Part shown: positions 21,070 through 33,171 of the stretch, in pieces
Layout of the letters: each line of letters opens with the position of its first letter
Position numbering within the stretch: the stretch's first letter is position 1
DNA from: Sipunculus nudus
Lineage: Eukaryota; Annelida; Sipuncula; Golfingiida; Sipunculidae
Assembly (NCBI GenBank): GCA_026874595.1
Contig: CM049308.1
Coordinates: 25,592,367 to 25,656,366, forward strand
Direction of reading: 5' to 3'
DNA length: 64,000 nucleotides
Made by a program: the position numbers and the translations under genes
The notes under the pieces: model-generated
The model's database searches: none
Told to the model about the DNA's origin: nothing
Seen by the model: only the letters and a program-made list of their open reading frames with translations

Positions 21070-22760
21070 TTTCTCTGGGTACTACTGATTTAATTTTCAC
21101 AGCATGTAAATGTAAATATTTTTATTTGTTTAAATCTGAAATTTGAAAATAAAAGCTTGTAAATAAGGCTAGTTATTGATTTTTTTCTTGAAACTCTATT
21201 GTAGTTATTTGCTTTGTCCTGATGATGGCAGCCCTTCCTCATCACTGGTCCCCCTCCCCCGGCAAACCCAACCCTCCAAGTGTTATGCAGTAAGTGTTAT
21301 TGTATTGACTGTATCTCCTTAATTGTAGTGCCGTTTCCATTCCAATAACCAAAAACTTTTCTTGAAAAAGTAATTCAAGGTGAAATCCAGAAGATTCCAT
21401 GTTGTGTTAATGTAGCATTTTAAAATAAATAAGTTTTCTTTTAAATGATTTTAACAAATATAATTAAACCCATCAGTATGCATAAATATACATTTGTATG
21501 CACGATGTGGTGTTATCGGACAAGATTGACGTTTATGGTGATGCAATTTTGAATTATGAAGCAACTTTAATATTCAGATATATATGTTACTAGCTGATAA
21601 ACCCAGTATACCGGGCTTAATACCAGGGTTTGGGAGATACATTAACTGATATGTGGAATGTTTGCTCATTTTTTATTCTAAAAGTTAACAGAAAATATAC
21701 GTTTTTCAAGGGAAATTGTCTCAAAAAGATATGTGTAAATACTTTTTACATTTATTTTGTGGGGCTGTCCTCGTGACAAGAAATTCGTACCCCGGTATGG
21801 TTACCTTGAAGACCTGGTAAGTGATGATGTTCACACTGCGAACCGGAATGGGACGCGGGAGCATTCAGTTTTCGATGATGTTTAACTGGATTCTATCGTA
21901 TGACGTATAAAATTGGGTTGATGTGAGGAACACATGAAAGATTTATTAAATGTACGTTGCAAGGTCACTCCTAAAGTAGCGGGAATCTTACGCTTCTACA
22001 GAAGCTACCGATGCTTATGATATAGGATGGAGGCCTATAGGTAAAGCGTTGTGTAAGGAGCGTAGTTGCAAGGAAACTGTTCCTGAAGAAAGAAAGAGAA
22101 ATATGCATACCTCGTAATTATCTGAAGCGGACCCAACGGGACTCCATGCAGAGGGTCCGTATCCCATTTCTGCCACCGGAACTTTTTTTTTCTCATCGTA
22201 TCAGACAGTTTTTGAGGCCTGAAACCCCTGAAACCACACCACTACCCATCCCACCCCACCCCACCCCACGTCTGTTCCTGAAATTGGGACCATGAATAAG
22301 GTTTTGTAATTAATCCTCCTGAGTTGAACTCACTATTTTATAGAGCAAGATGTATGTTTTTCTCTTTTAATGACCACACACGTGGGTGAGAGCCTCGTTC
22401 ACATGTAAAGCCCGACAGGCCCAAATCCCTCACTGAAAGCAAGCGTTATTCATATGAACAATAGTAGTGTTCGAGGTTGAGTTACCACGATGCACGCAAT
22501 CCGGTCATTGCCGAAGGCAGTTCGGCTGTGCTCAGTCTAACCTCCGCGCAAGTCAGTAAAAACGGAAAAATCACTCCATATTATATGTACATTAAAAATT
22601 ATTTATTCTCATATGGCCTATGTCACCGCGGGGATAATTATCTTTAAAATAATGTATGGCACAGTATTGTACACAACGCGGTTTTTGAGAATATTGCGAA
22701 CAGACGTGAACCGAATTCCTTTTATAAGTATTAGATATTGGAAATGTATAGAAATATTAA
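21070..22760. other. No gene seen
   Basis: The sequence from about 21590 (CTGATAAACCCAGTATACCG) to 22560 is less AT-rich and could be part of a repeat, but no second copy is in the window. A short (CCACC)n tract lies at 22248-22268. Confidence 0.4.
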
Positions 22761-22769
22761 CTTATAGGA

Positions 22770-22838
22770 CGACGGACAAAGAGTGATCGCTATAGCTCAG
22801 ATGACTTATAGTCAGCTGAGCTAAAAACGGAATTATAT
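22770..22838 (+). repeat. Solo terminus of the GTCAGCTGAGC element family
   Basis: GACGGACAAAGAGTGATCGC, then TATAGCTCAGATGAC and GTCAGCTGAGCTAAAAAC. It is the same terminus that closes the big array at about 57812-57872; no array unit precedes it here. Confidence 0.7.
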
Positions 22839-23279
22839 TAAATGCACGGAATATGGCGGAAAGTCGAGCATTAGAGCAGATTTAAACTGCAAATAAAGAA
22901 ATTATCAGCCAATATCTTTTAAATATTTTTTTTTCAAGCTGCGCCAGCCACCTACACAACAAGCAAGGTCTTCCAATTTCAGCTCACAACCGATACAATA
23001 AGCACCAAGTTTTGATGTTATAGTCCAGTCAATGGAAGATTTTTATCAATGGAGGTTGGACAAAATGTTATCAAAGGTTTATTACCTGAAATAGATTCAT
23101 TCATGGTGTTTTAGTGCACAAATAAAACCCCATCCGATTCCACCCATGGCAAAGTGTCATTTTCACCACAAATCCAAGATGGCCGCCATTATGGGTGAAA
23201 TATTGAAATTGCCATAATTCTATAACTTACTGACATAGAAATACATTTAAGGTGACATTTCCATCTAATATAAGGATGC

Positions 23280-23750
23280 CCGTTCATTTGGTGACACTTC
23301 TGAGGTCATCAAAGGTATAAATCATGCATAAAGCCAAGAACAAGATTAAGTTTGGCAGAAAAAAAGCCAAACTCGCCATGATATGGCATTTTTTTCAACC
23401 AAATGTTATAAAAATATATTTCAAGTATTATTTTCATTTGACAGGAAATATCCATTTGGTGATACATCCGAGGTCAAAATGATATATTTCATGCTGTAAG
23501 GTCAAGGTCAAACTTGGAAGAGAAAAAGCAACAATCGCCATGAGATGGCATGTTTTTGTATGAAAATAACATAGAATTTTGGAATGCACAAACATTTGGT
23601 GGTACGGTACTTCTGAGGTCAGGAAAGGTATATACCATGCATAAAAGCGACAGTTAGGTGTAACTTCTAGCAAACATCAGAATGTCCATTGATTCAGTGG
23701 TTCTCCTGAGGTCAGGAAAGGTACATACCATGCACCAATGCCAAACTTGT
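23280..23750. repeat. Degenerate tandem repeat, three to four units
   Basis: Landmark TCTGAGGTCA..AAAGGTATA..CATGCA recurs near 23302, 23461, 23606 and 23699, with GCCATGATATGGCATTTTTT and GCCATGAGATGGCATGTTTT between. Spacing varies from about 95 to 160 bases, so the array is old. Confidence 0.55.
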
Positions 23751-23759
23751 TAGAAAAAT

Positions 23760-26090
23760 GCCCATCCCCATAATTTGGATATCGTGGCACCAATCACTGA
23801 AAACAAACTTGATATAAACTTGTAAAAATACATGTGATTAATAATTTTATATGAATCCATCATTTCATATCGTACATGTATATCTACAACCCAGGGAGCT
23901 GTGAACCTATTCATTACATAGAATATCTTCATTATCTTCTTCATCATCATGATCACAATCATAATCATCATTATCCTTATCTCTGCTCTTAGTTTGTGTT
24001 CATTTCTTGGAAGCAATTACTGTGCATTGGTAACATACTGGTGAAGTATATTACGCCCCTCCGTACGATAGGTACTTGTTTATTTTATTACGTAAACCCT
24101 GCAGTTGCAATTAATTATTTTGGAATATTCAGGTGCTGGTTGTTGTGTAACCCTGACAGACAAAGGACAAATTGAAGATGGAAACCGTTCCCCCGAAGCA
24201 TACATGATAAGGTTAAACCTTAGCGTATATATAAGCGGCTGATTTTGACAGGTTGAGGGAGATCCTTTGCAGAAGAGTAGGTCAAAGCAAATATCTCTGT
24301 TGAGTATGTAGAAGGAGATGCCGATAGCTAAATCTGCAGGACGGCGTATTTCTTAGCAAAAGTAAAAAAAAAGTTCTTGCAGATTGTTCTGATGTATTTA
24401 AGTTACACACACCATGCTGACATCACAGGTAAAAGTTTTAACCTATTCATGGTAACAGCGCTAGTAAAACAGTCAGTTTGGATAACTACACTGAAGAAGC
24501 CTCCACAAAATATATGTGCTTCTAAGTGGATGTGATACATCCTCATGGACACACAGTATGCAGCATAAAAAAAAGCCAGCTGCCTGATAGAAACTCTTAA
24601 ACATGTAGGAAATAGAGAAATTTGTTAGATGCAATTATGAAATGTATTTTCAAAAAGAAATATGTATTCTTTCAAAAATTATTGCGTAAACAAGAAATAT
24701 TCACACACACACACGCACATATATATATCTCCAGGGATTTGACCTTGAAAACATGGATCAAGATCACCGGATTTTTTTAACTTATCTGAGAACTTGCCAG
24801 AAGCAGTTTTGGTTTCAAATTTTGGGAAGAAATAATCAGTCCTTCAGAAGTTTTAGCGATAACAAGAAATCACACAAATCACACAAACATCGACACCTTT
24901 GAAGAAACATAAAATGTTACCTGCAAAGTAAGCTGGAACATGTTTTTTTTCTGTTTATAGAACATATGTGTAACTAAAATATTAATATTTAATATAACCC
25001 ACAATATCATACCTTCAAACTGCATATCTTGAAGGCGCTTGCACTTGAACTTGTTCACCTGGCCTGTGTTCATCAGCAGCAATGATTTCGCAACCTCAGC
25101 TCTTTGCAACAATTCTGATGTTGCCTAAGCTCTTTACACAGCGCTTTAACTATAGGCCTAGTACCTATATCGTAAGCGCTGTTTGTTGTGACCTCGTACC
25201 CTGAATTGCTACACCAGAGGAGAGCACTGTATTTTTGTCCAATCAGGTGAGACCTTTTGCTGGAAGACACTGCCAAGCGAGGAATACACGGAGCCAATCA
25301 TGTTCATTTCGTTTTGATTGACAGCTCATCGCCCCGGTAACCGTCTAAACAGGCCACAGGCTCCGAGAGAATTGCCCCAGACGTGGTTTGCTTAGGGCCT
25401 TGGGCACATAGGGTGCCCGGCCGGTGAGCTGTAAATTTTGTGTGCTTATGGGTCTTGATGAACTTGGCCTAATATGGATGAACCATGATGCCACCTACCT
25501 AGTTACCTGTGTTAGGACATATTGTTAATATGTCAGTCAGCTGAGCTTCATGACCTGTGGGTCACTTACCCTTTAAAAATTGATCATTTTTTAAATTTTA
25601 CAATATCCTTTACTGATTTTCAGACAAAGTACACCTTCTTTGTTACCATAACTCATAAAATTAACACAAAACTGACCTATATGCTGACATGTTCATACTA
25701 AATGTAGAATTATTATAGTGAGGTTTTTAGTGGAAATTTTTATTTGTGGGTCCAACAGTTTCAAATGTGCCCCATCAAAAGGGTCATCACTATAGTTCAT
25801 ATATGACTTACAGTTAGCTTACGCTAACTAATAAAACCATACAAACTTTAATAAAATATGAAAAATTGCCATTTTGTAATTTTTTGTTTGTTTTATTAGT
25901 CACTTGTATAAGATAGTTGCAAGTCTCATGTGGGACTATTATTACATATACCTTTTGAGTACTTTACATTTGCTGTCTCAACACAACTAAAAGGCAACTC
26001 ATCACTGTGTAAAATATATAACTGTGACATATACATATTCATTATTTATTAACATCATGTTTCAATTAATTTGAATTATTTTAAATGACA
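23760..26090. other. No supported gene; repeat termini at 25540-25570
   Basis: At 25532-25565 the sequence GTCAGTCAGCTGAGCTTCAT followed by GACCTGTGGGTCACTT matches the palindrome-bearing end of the 337-bp array family. A CA-rich then TA-rich tract lies at 24704-24728, and a CAT/CTT-rich tract at 23930-23970. Short open frames here show no domain. Confidence 0.4.
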
Positions 26091-26097
26091 CTTGCAG

Positions 26098-28158
26098 TGT
26101 ACACCGACGCAGAGCAGGCAAGGCTTGCCGAGAACTCGTGCAAGTTTTCTCATGGAAAGTATCATTCTTGTTCATAGATATGAAAAATTTTGGAATAAAT
26201 ATCAAACTTTGCTTGTTTGATATTTTTCCATTTTATAACATGTAATTATTGCCATTTTTTCATTTTGTCATGATTTCACTAACTATTCCCATTAGCTATA
26301 AACTTATACTTACCATTATTTTCATGTTCAGTTCTTAAATACATTTTCACCCACTGTCAATCATACATTGTTTGCTGTATAAATGAAAGATCTTTTGATC
26401 CCTTAAATTCCCATGTTTCACCGCTACAGGTTTATACTGATAAAAGCTAACCCATGTGATGTAATTTACATGAATTACATTGACTTTCATTTTTTCTGGA
26501 TTCACAAAGTTTTGTTTTGAAAGAATCCTAAAAAATCCTCCTGATTAATGTTATGTTTGCATGATTTCATCATTCAGATTGGTGTCTGTGTTTCAGCACT
26601 TGCTCATTACTTCGCCCGTCCAAAGATGGGATATGTTGACGAAAGCAGTGTTGAAGAGTTCAAGGTATTGATTCAAACCACTCAGTTTAATGCCGACATA
26701 CCGTTGATACGTACCATGTATGCCACTGTAATCCCTTCAAATGTACCATCTTTATAATACAGTTAACATTATCATGCTTAAATTTTGATTGTCTTAACTT
26801 TAATGTTCTTTCATATTCTTATATCCATGATTATTTTCAGTTATGCTTATTATATGTTGAGTTAAATTACATTTAAAAAACTTTAGTTTCTGCTTAATTA
26901 TGAAGAGTTGCTTTGAAATTATTCAAGAATATAAGTTACACTCAATTTGTGAAATCAGTCATTTCATTAAATGCCTAATTTAGCAGGCATTTCACATCAT
27001 ACATGTGAACACCTGACATTCCATGAAATGACTTAAATGTCTGGTTAATTCATGAAAGACTAAAAGTTAAGGGTTATAATGACACAAAATGCCTGACATG
27101 CTAATCAGGTAATCTGTGTAAAAAATGAAAGATTTAGATTTGACCAGATACTTTGTCAGGAATTAATTTAAATAACTGGCAAATTGTTTTACTATAGATT
27201 TGGATATCTCATTTGTATCCTTTAGGCCCTCATGCAGATAGCCATAAGCAGTAAATTGTGGTGGAGAAAGCCAAATAAAACAAGCATATAAGGTCTACTT
27301 ATATGAATATTGGTGAATTTTTCGCAGATGGAAGAACTCTTCCCAGGTTCTAGGGTATATATATACCCTTGAATAATAACAGAAGCAAGAAGAAAGGCAC
27401 AGAGACTGAGGGAAGGTCAGACCATGACAGATGACAAATTTTACACAACAAGGCAATTGGCAAAGACTTCCATTTCAGACACGCCAACTACAGGACACAC
27501 CCCACTGGACAAAAGCATTATAGAGGCCATAATAGGTAATACACTGCTTCTTAACATATTAAGAATTTAATTTTACCAAAAAAATGGGGGGGGGGGGGGG
27601 AAGAGATAATCACAAAATGTCACAATTGTCCTGTTTGATTGTTTCTATACATGTATGTTTGTATTATCCTGTCACATGTATTTTGAAAATTTATTTGCAC
27701 AAGATGTCACATACTAAACACCAAATCATTATCCCATTTGTTTGTTTCCGAGTTCTTATATTGTCCTTTAAGATGTTTGTAGTTTATAGATTTGACAATA
27801 ATAAGAAAATAATATCCTCAAAACAATCTGCCTTGTAACTATAATATACCTTCGGTGTTGGCTTCATCCATAATTTCACTGCATATATAAGGGTTTACTT
27901 AGTATCTATCTTTTCAATACCATCTATTTGATTTTTGCTAAAATAAGATTAAAAAAACATGATCAATGCAAATTTCTTTACTACTCATTTTCAATTAAAC
28001 AAATATTTTATTAAATGATTTTATATTTAGCAATTTTCTTTATAGACCGAGCTTTGGTGGAAAGTTGTGCCATTAGGGGAGCCATGCGGGCGGCTCCTTG
28101 GGCCAGAATAACAAGTGCCAATGCCTGGCAGAAGAAACAAAACAAAAAGGAAGAATAA
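26098..28158 (+). CDS. Candidate multi-exon gene, 3' part, unrecognised
   Basis: Candidate exons: 26098-26158 (YTDAEQARLAENSCKFSHGK), 26578-26664 (IGVCVSALAHYFARPKMGY, DESSVEEFK), about 27383-27535 (KAQRLREGQTMTDDKFYTTR, then LDKSIIEAIIG) and 28046-28158 (RALVESCAIRGAMRAAPWA, ITSANAWQKKQNKKEE, stop). Acceptors and donors are consensus-like and the last two exons agree in phase (G|AC). The first two do not join cleanly (phase 2 into phase 0), so an exon is missing, the first is not real, or a lesion exists. AATAAA occurs at 28189-28194. I recognise no family. Confidence 0.4.
28046..28158 (+). CDS. Terminal exon of the candidate gene
   Basis: The acceptor is tttctttatag ending at 28045. Joined in phase to the G ending at 27535 it reads DRALVESCAIRGAMRAAPW, then ARITSANAWQKKQNKKEE and TAA at 28156-28158. 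The Lys-rich tail would be a plausible basic C-terminus. Codon use is more protein-like and GC-richer than the flanks. Confidence 0.45.
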
Positions 28159-28334
28159 ATTACACTCTGCTCACCTTGCAGTATTCATAATAAAATTGGT
28201 GTACCTTATATTGTTCTTTTTTCTTTTAGTGCGATCTAGCAATTTGTACTTGTTTAACAAACACAACATTTATTAAAAGCCATATATATATATCACTGAA
28301 ATATGATATATAAAATATATCACTTGAATAATTA

Positions 28335-28700
28335 ATGCAGGAATTATGCTGTTTTCATGCTGAATCATTGATGCTGGAATCATGCTGTATCCCTCACTGG
28401 AATAATGCTGGACTTCATGCTGTTTTTATGCTGGACCTATTGCTAGTTCCACTATGCTGGATTCATACAAGAAATCCCATACTGGAATCATGCTGCAACT
28501 CATTTGCATATTTTAGCTTCCCTCATTTACATTTTTGAAACGACTGATATCATGCTGCAACTTCCAGCATGAATCCAGTGTATAATAAACAATATGATTC
28601 CAGTACAGCAAGATATTAAGTTGTGTACTGAAATCATACTGTGTAGTATATACTGGAATCATGCTGTTATCCATACTGTTTTTATACTGGAATGGCCTGA
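28335..28700. repeat. Cluster of short repeats ATACTGGAATCATGCTG in both orientations
   Basis: The 17-mer and close variants (TGCTGGAATCATGCTG, TACTGGAATCATGCTG, and the complement CAGCATGAATCCAGT) occur about a dozen times at irregular 20-40 base spacing over 360 bases. Both strands are represented, so the cluster can fold into several hairpins. It is not a CRISPR array: spacing is irregular and orientation mixed. Confidence 0.7.
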
Positions 28701-28719
28701 TGACCCCTACTCTAGCAGG

Positions 28720-29215
28720 GGATGTTTGTTTTCGCAGAAACACATATGGTACAAAGTACAAGTCCCGAAGCCTTCTGTTCATTTACTGGGTTGCGGAGTT
28801 CACCATATTTCAGAATTTCTAAAATGACTTAATTGCTAAGCCACAAGGTTTTTCATGTTCTGAGTGAAACCATTTCAGTGTTGCCGATTCCGTTCAACTC
28901 TGGGTTATATTTTCATTCTTAGAGTCTGCCTAGATGTTTAGATGGGTCTTTTTCTGTTGGATAGAGCTTGATGGTGTAACAGAGGAGGTGGGGGGGGGGG
29001 GGGGGGGCACTCGGTCAATAAACCCATCATGGTTCTGCCATGGATCCTGCCGATTAACCATGTACAATGGCTGTATAAATCCTGTCAGATTCAGGGCAGT
29101 AGTAGACATCTTACTACCTGTGCAATAGAAGTTGCGGTTCCGACTAGCCCCTAGCTAGAGAAAGCAGGGTCTTCCGGTCATTATTCCCCATTTCCTGTTG
29201 CTATATTTAGATGAT
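28720..29215 (-). repeat. Inverted, decayed copy of 45540-46120
   Basis: Read on the minus strand it matches the 45.5-46.1 kb segment: AGCAACAGGAAAT, GACCGGAAGACCCTGC, CTCTAGCTAGGGGC, GTCGGAACCGCAACTTC, CATGGATCC..GCAGAACCATGAT and GAACTCCGCAACCCAG. The exon present there (45515-45666) is broken here. A long G run at 28990-29007 sits where the other copy has CCACCCCCT. Confidence 0.75.
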
Positions 29216-32080
29216 ATTTCTTGATTCTATCAGTGTTTATAATATATATGATTAAATATATGTATTTTTTTTTATTTTATAAAATGTATAAAGTTGAAAT
29301 ATAACTAATTATAGTGTATATCCATAGGATTTTCATTTAATTTCTATAATACTTACAGTTCATTCACAATTACTTTATATTTTAAAAAAGTACAAACAGA
29401 CTTGTAGACAAACAAAGCTGATAATATTTATAAACTTTATTTATTTTACATGGATTGTACAAATAGTTATTATAACTAATCGCGGCACTCTCCATGGCTC
29501 AGATTTAGACGTTTGGTAGACTGTAGAGGTGGAGGCAGCCGGAGAAGAAACTGAAGCTAAAATAAACTTGTAGGGGCCAGCAAGTCATGATACAATAGTA
29601 ATAGAACGTTCTAGACTTGGGTCGCATTATTTTACTGTGGTGTAATATATGATTTCAGCTGCGACATGTTCGTGTTTTATTGGCTAAATACTGAAAAATT
29701 GTTGTTATAAAAAATTGTGTGTGGTGGTGACATTCGTGGCGATAACTGAAGACGTTTGTAACGTTACAACATCTTGTATTATCTACAACAACTTGGTATA
29801 ATACAATACACAGACGGGGACAACGATCCCCCAACCGCTCAAATAGACAAGACGGAACAACGATTCATCCCCCCCCCCCCCTTATAGACGGGAAAATGAC
29901 TGCGGTTCCAAGTGAAGGTGATGTAGATTTTTTCGGAGACTTCCTTCGGGGAATATTTTGGGACTATACAAAGTAAATTTCATTTTTTAGGGGGGGGGGG
30001 GGATTTGGGGAGTATTTTTGGGACTTCCAAGTTTATTTTAAATATTTAGTAACCTTTGTCATAGTTCGTACACGCCCCTTGTGGTAGTTTTGACCGACAC
30101 ACACACTCCAAAGTCAATCATAATGCCACATTTTACATGATCATTGAAAAACCCGCTTGTCATTCCGTTTTCCTCCACATCCTTGCATGCATGTTCAAAA
30201 CGTGCTCCCTCCATAAAAATCCGAGAATAGGTCTTTTTTTTATTGAAAAGAATTCCGTTAATTGAAAAGACTATAAAAGTCTAAATATAAGATAAAATTT
30301 ACCGCCAAATTGAGGCACTTGAGTTTTTTTTGTGCAATCGATTTTTTTGTGTCAATTGTTAAGATCCAAGATCTTTTGTATATAGAATGGAGGTACAAGT
30401 ACTCAAGAGACCTGGAGAGCAGAGATATTGGAAGAACGGATTGGAATAAAAGTAACCAGCGAATGTTTTCAGTCAGCTGAAAGGTAATCTGTAAACAGTA
30501 ATTTGTATACAGTGTATGAACTGGGAAGAATTTAGGCGATGGATATTAAAAGTTTATTAAAAGTTTTTTTTTTAAATAAAGTTCGCTAAAAAAAAAACAA
30601 AGTTTAAAATTAAAATATACAGTCGCAGAAATTCACAAGTGGATAAATTTACCAATGGATAATAAAATTTTAAACAATTTTAGATTAGGTGGCCGAATTG
30701 GTGCCCATAGAAACATGAATTTATGCCGATTGAAATATTAAAAAAAAAAGTTTTTATATAAATTTACTTAATAACATGACCAACACGTGGAAATAAATTT
30801 GTATACAGCGTATACGACCATCAGGAGTTAACTCCGCTTCAAGTCTCTTGTTGACTTTTCTGTCCACAAGATCTTGTTCCTGGAGTCCTTGTTCGGGCAG
30901 ATCCCTTGATTTTTCCATGATCGGGCAGTCCTTATTGGCAGACGTTTATTTTGTATTTTTTTTGGGTAGACCTTTGGTTTCAGTTTCTGGGGGGAAATAC
31001 ATGCATATGGTTTAAGAGGTTTTCTTCAATGCTTATTTTAATTTTAATTTTCAAAATCTAAAATGCTAAAATAAGAGCAGACTATGGTTATTAACAACCA
31101 TTCTGATATGGAATAACTAATATTTGTAAACCTGCTATTCCTAAATCTCCTTATGCCACAATCCTAACGCAAGTCCTAATGCACCAATCCTGACGTAATT
31201 AAAGTCCATGCCAAACATTTTATTTAAAACAACCGCTTTTAACATGTTATGGATGTCGAAATTGCAAGTCAGGATTATTTAATCAGAGCAGCGAATGTTG
31301 AACATCGTTAACTTTATCGTGCAAAAGTGCACTGCTCATATTTTATTTAAATAAGACCAACTTATTTTATGGAAATATTTATATTACATTTCATTATTTT
31401 TCGATTTTAGTCATCTAGATTACATTGAACGTACGCCCACCTTTTCACTAAGACATGCAGTTCCACGATGTACGGTATCCGATGTTCCACGATATAAAGG
31501 TACACGATGGTCCCCCCCCCCAAGTTCCACGAACTTTTCCAGCAGGGTAGTCTCTTCAACCGTTCCGAAGATTTGCGACATTACATCATTGCTTGTTGAA
31601 AGGGGCTATAAGTTCAGTTGGTGGATTGACCAATATTGCCCCGCGAGTATTCCGACTTCAACAGGAATTGCAAATGCACTGGATCTTGAAATCGTCGGTT
31701 TGTTTGTTACAATTAGATTATGCCTCTCAAGCTTTGATATGAAAAAAAAGTTCAAATGCTTTAAATTGGAATTCGTCGTAGACTATGCATTTTATGTCCC
31801 CAGAGCGCACAGCCAATGACACTTCCCATTGGCAGTTTTCCTGAGGTGTTGAAGTTGGCCACTGCAAAGTCCCTGTTGAAGTTTCCACACCCCTAAGTCC
31901 ATGTTGAAGTTTCCCTGGTGAAGTTACCCTCTAACTCCCTCCCTGTCTAAGTTAACTTCCCCCTTAAGTCGTACTTGAGACATATTTTTCTGCCATAAGC
32001 AAACCTATCTCTACATCACAACTTAATTTTTACGCTTTGTTAAAGTGGGCACCAAGTTGGCATACAAAATGAAAGATAAT
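29216..32080. other. No gene seen; partial repeat at 29320-29460 and G/C runs
   Basis: At 29320-29460, ATCCATAGGATTTTCATTT and AACAAAGCTGATAATATT resemble 62160-62275. Long C run at 29870-29881 and G run at 29991-30002. The frame 31589-31819 is open but shows no domain and is not supported. Confidence 0.4.
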
Positions 32081-32089
32081 CTACGATTG

Positions 32090-32235
32090 GGCTGTATTGT
32101 AATTCTGACAGGTCTGTAATTCGACAGGTCTGAAGCTCTTATAGGTACCAATCATGTTGTTGAGTTATCGCGCGCGAATTAAAGTGTCACCGACGGAAGG
32201 ACGGATGGACACGGTGATTACTATAGGGCACCGCT
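32090..32235. repeat. One-unit copy of the GACAGGTCTGTAATTC repeat
   Basis: It contains ATTCTGACAGGTCTGTAATT, ATAGGTACCAATCATG, GTTGAGTTATCGCGCGCGAA and the end GACGGAAGGACGGATGGACAC followed by GGTGATTACTATAGGGC. The same unit is repeated about four times at 36110-36715 before the same end. Confidence 0.7.
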
Positions 32236-32630
32236 TTAAACTGGATACATTGAGTGATCTTGATTCAGAACATTTAGAGAGGAAAATAAATAAGAAGAAT
32301 GCTCCAATGCTTTAAAACATTTCCAGCCAAAAAAGTCTTGATAATGATGTTAACAGTTGAAATATATAAACATTTGGTTTCTCTTCGACATTTTTATGAA
32401 AAACCCAGGGAATTATCTTGCTCACAAAACCAAGCAGTTATCATTTTACTTAACTGTATTTTAAAAAAAATGGAGGTCATGTCACTTTTGAATGTAGATT
32501 ATACAATTCAATCAAAAACTTTACCGGTAAAATAAAAAAATAAGGTTAAAAAGTGTTTTGTATTAAAAACAAGTTAAGTGTTTTGCCAAAAAAAAAAATT
32601 AAGGACCATAAAACAAAATATATTAAGGGG

Positions 32631-33003
32631 AGGTATATTCGGGAAAATATTAGAATAATTTCAGATATATAAAATTTTACCGAAAAAAAATCCTGGGCTG
32701 ATCTTAAGTATCGACTTTGAGAAAGCGTTTGATTCCGTAGAATGGAAAACATATTTTTAGTACTGAAAAATGTTATTTCCCTCAATAATTTATTAAATGG
32801 ATACACATACTATAATAAAAGTGAGAGTTACACTACAAATAATGGAAACACTTCAGGTTATTTTAATGTCCAGAGAGGAATTAGACAATTTGATCCCTTG
32901 TCTCCATATTTATTTAACGTGTGGCTGAAATTATGGCTGAAATTGTTGCCCCAACCACGGAATGTATTGGGCTTGGGACCACTGTGGATCAATTCATTAT
33001 TTT
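32631..33003 (+). pseudogene. LINE reverse-transcriptase fragment (L1/Tx1-like)
   Basis: Pieces in order: RYIRENIRIISDI (then a stop), GLILSIDFEKAFDSVEW (RT motif A with its Asp), then NNGNTSGYFNVQRGIRQFD and PLSPYLFNV (RT motif B). The usual RQGD/RQGC reads RQFD. The stretch between motifs A and B is internally deleted and in another frame. No ends are visible, so this is a small relic. Confidence 0.75.
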
Positions 33004-33171
33004 AAATTATATTTAAGACTTAATGGAGATCTTAAGCATCTTTTTAAAGGTAGGCAAAATTGAACTTAAAATCATTTAAAACATGTGATTCAACAACAGA
33101 TACCTTATTTAATAAAAATAAAAAAAAAATAAAACGTGTGGTTCAACAACAGATACCTATTTTAATAATAA

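Noticed and set aside
28335-28700. Regular-looking short repeats, considered as a CRISPR array
   Set aside because: The organism is eukaryotic, spacing is irregular, both orientations are mixed and there are no cas genes.
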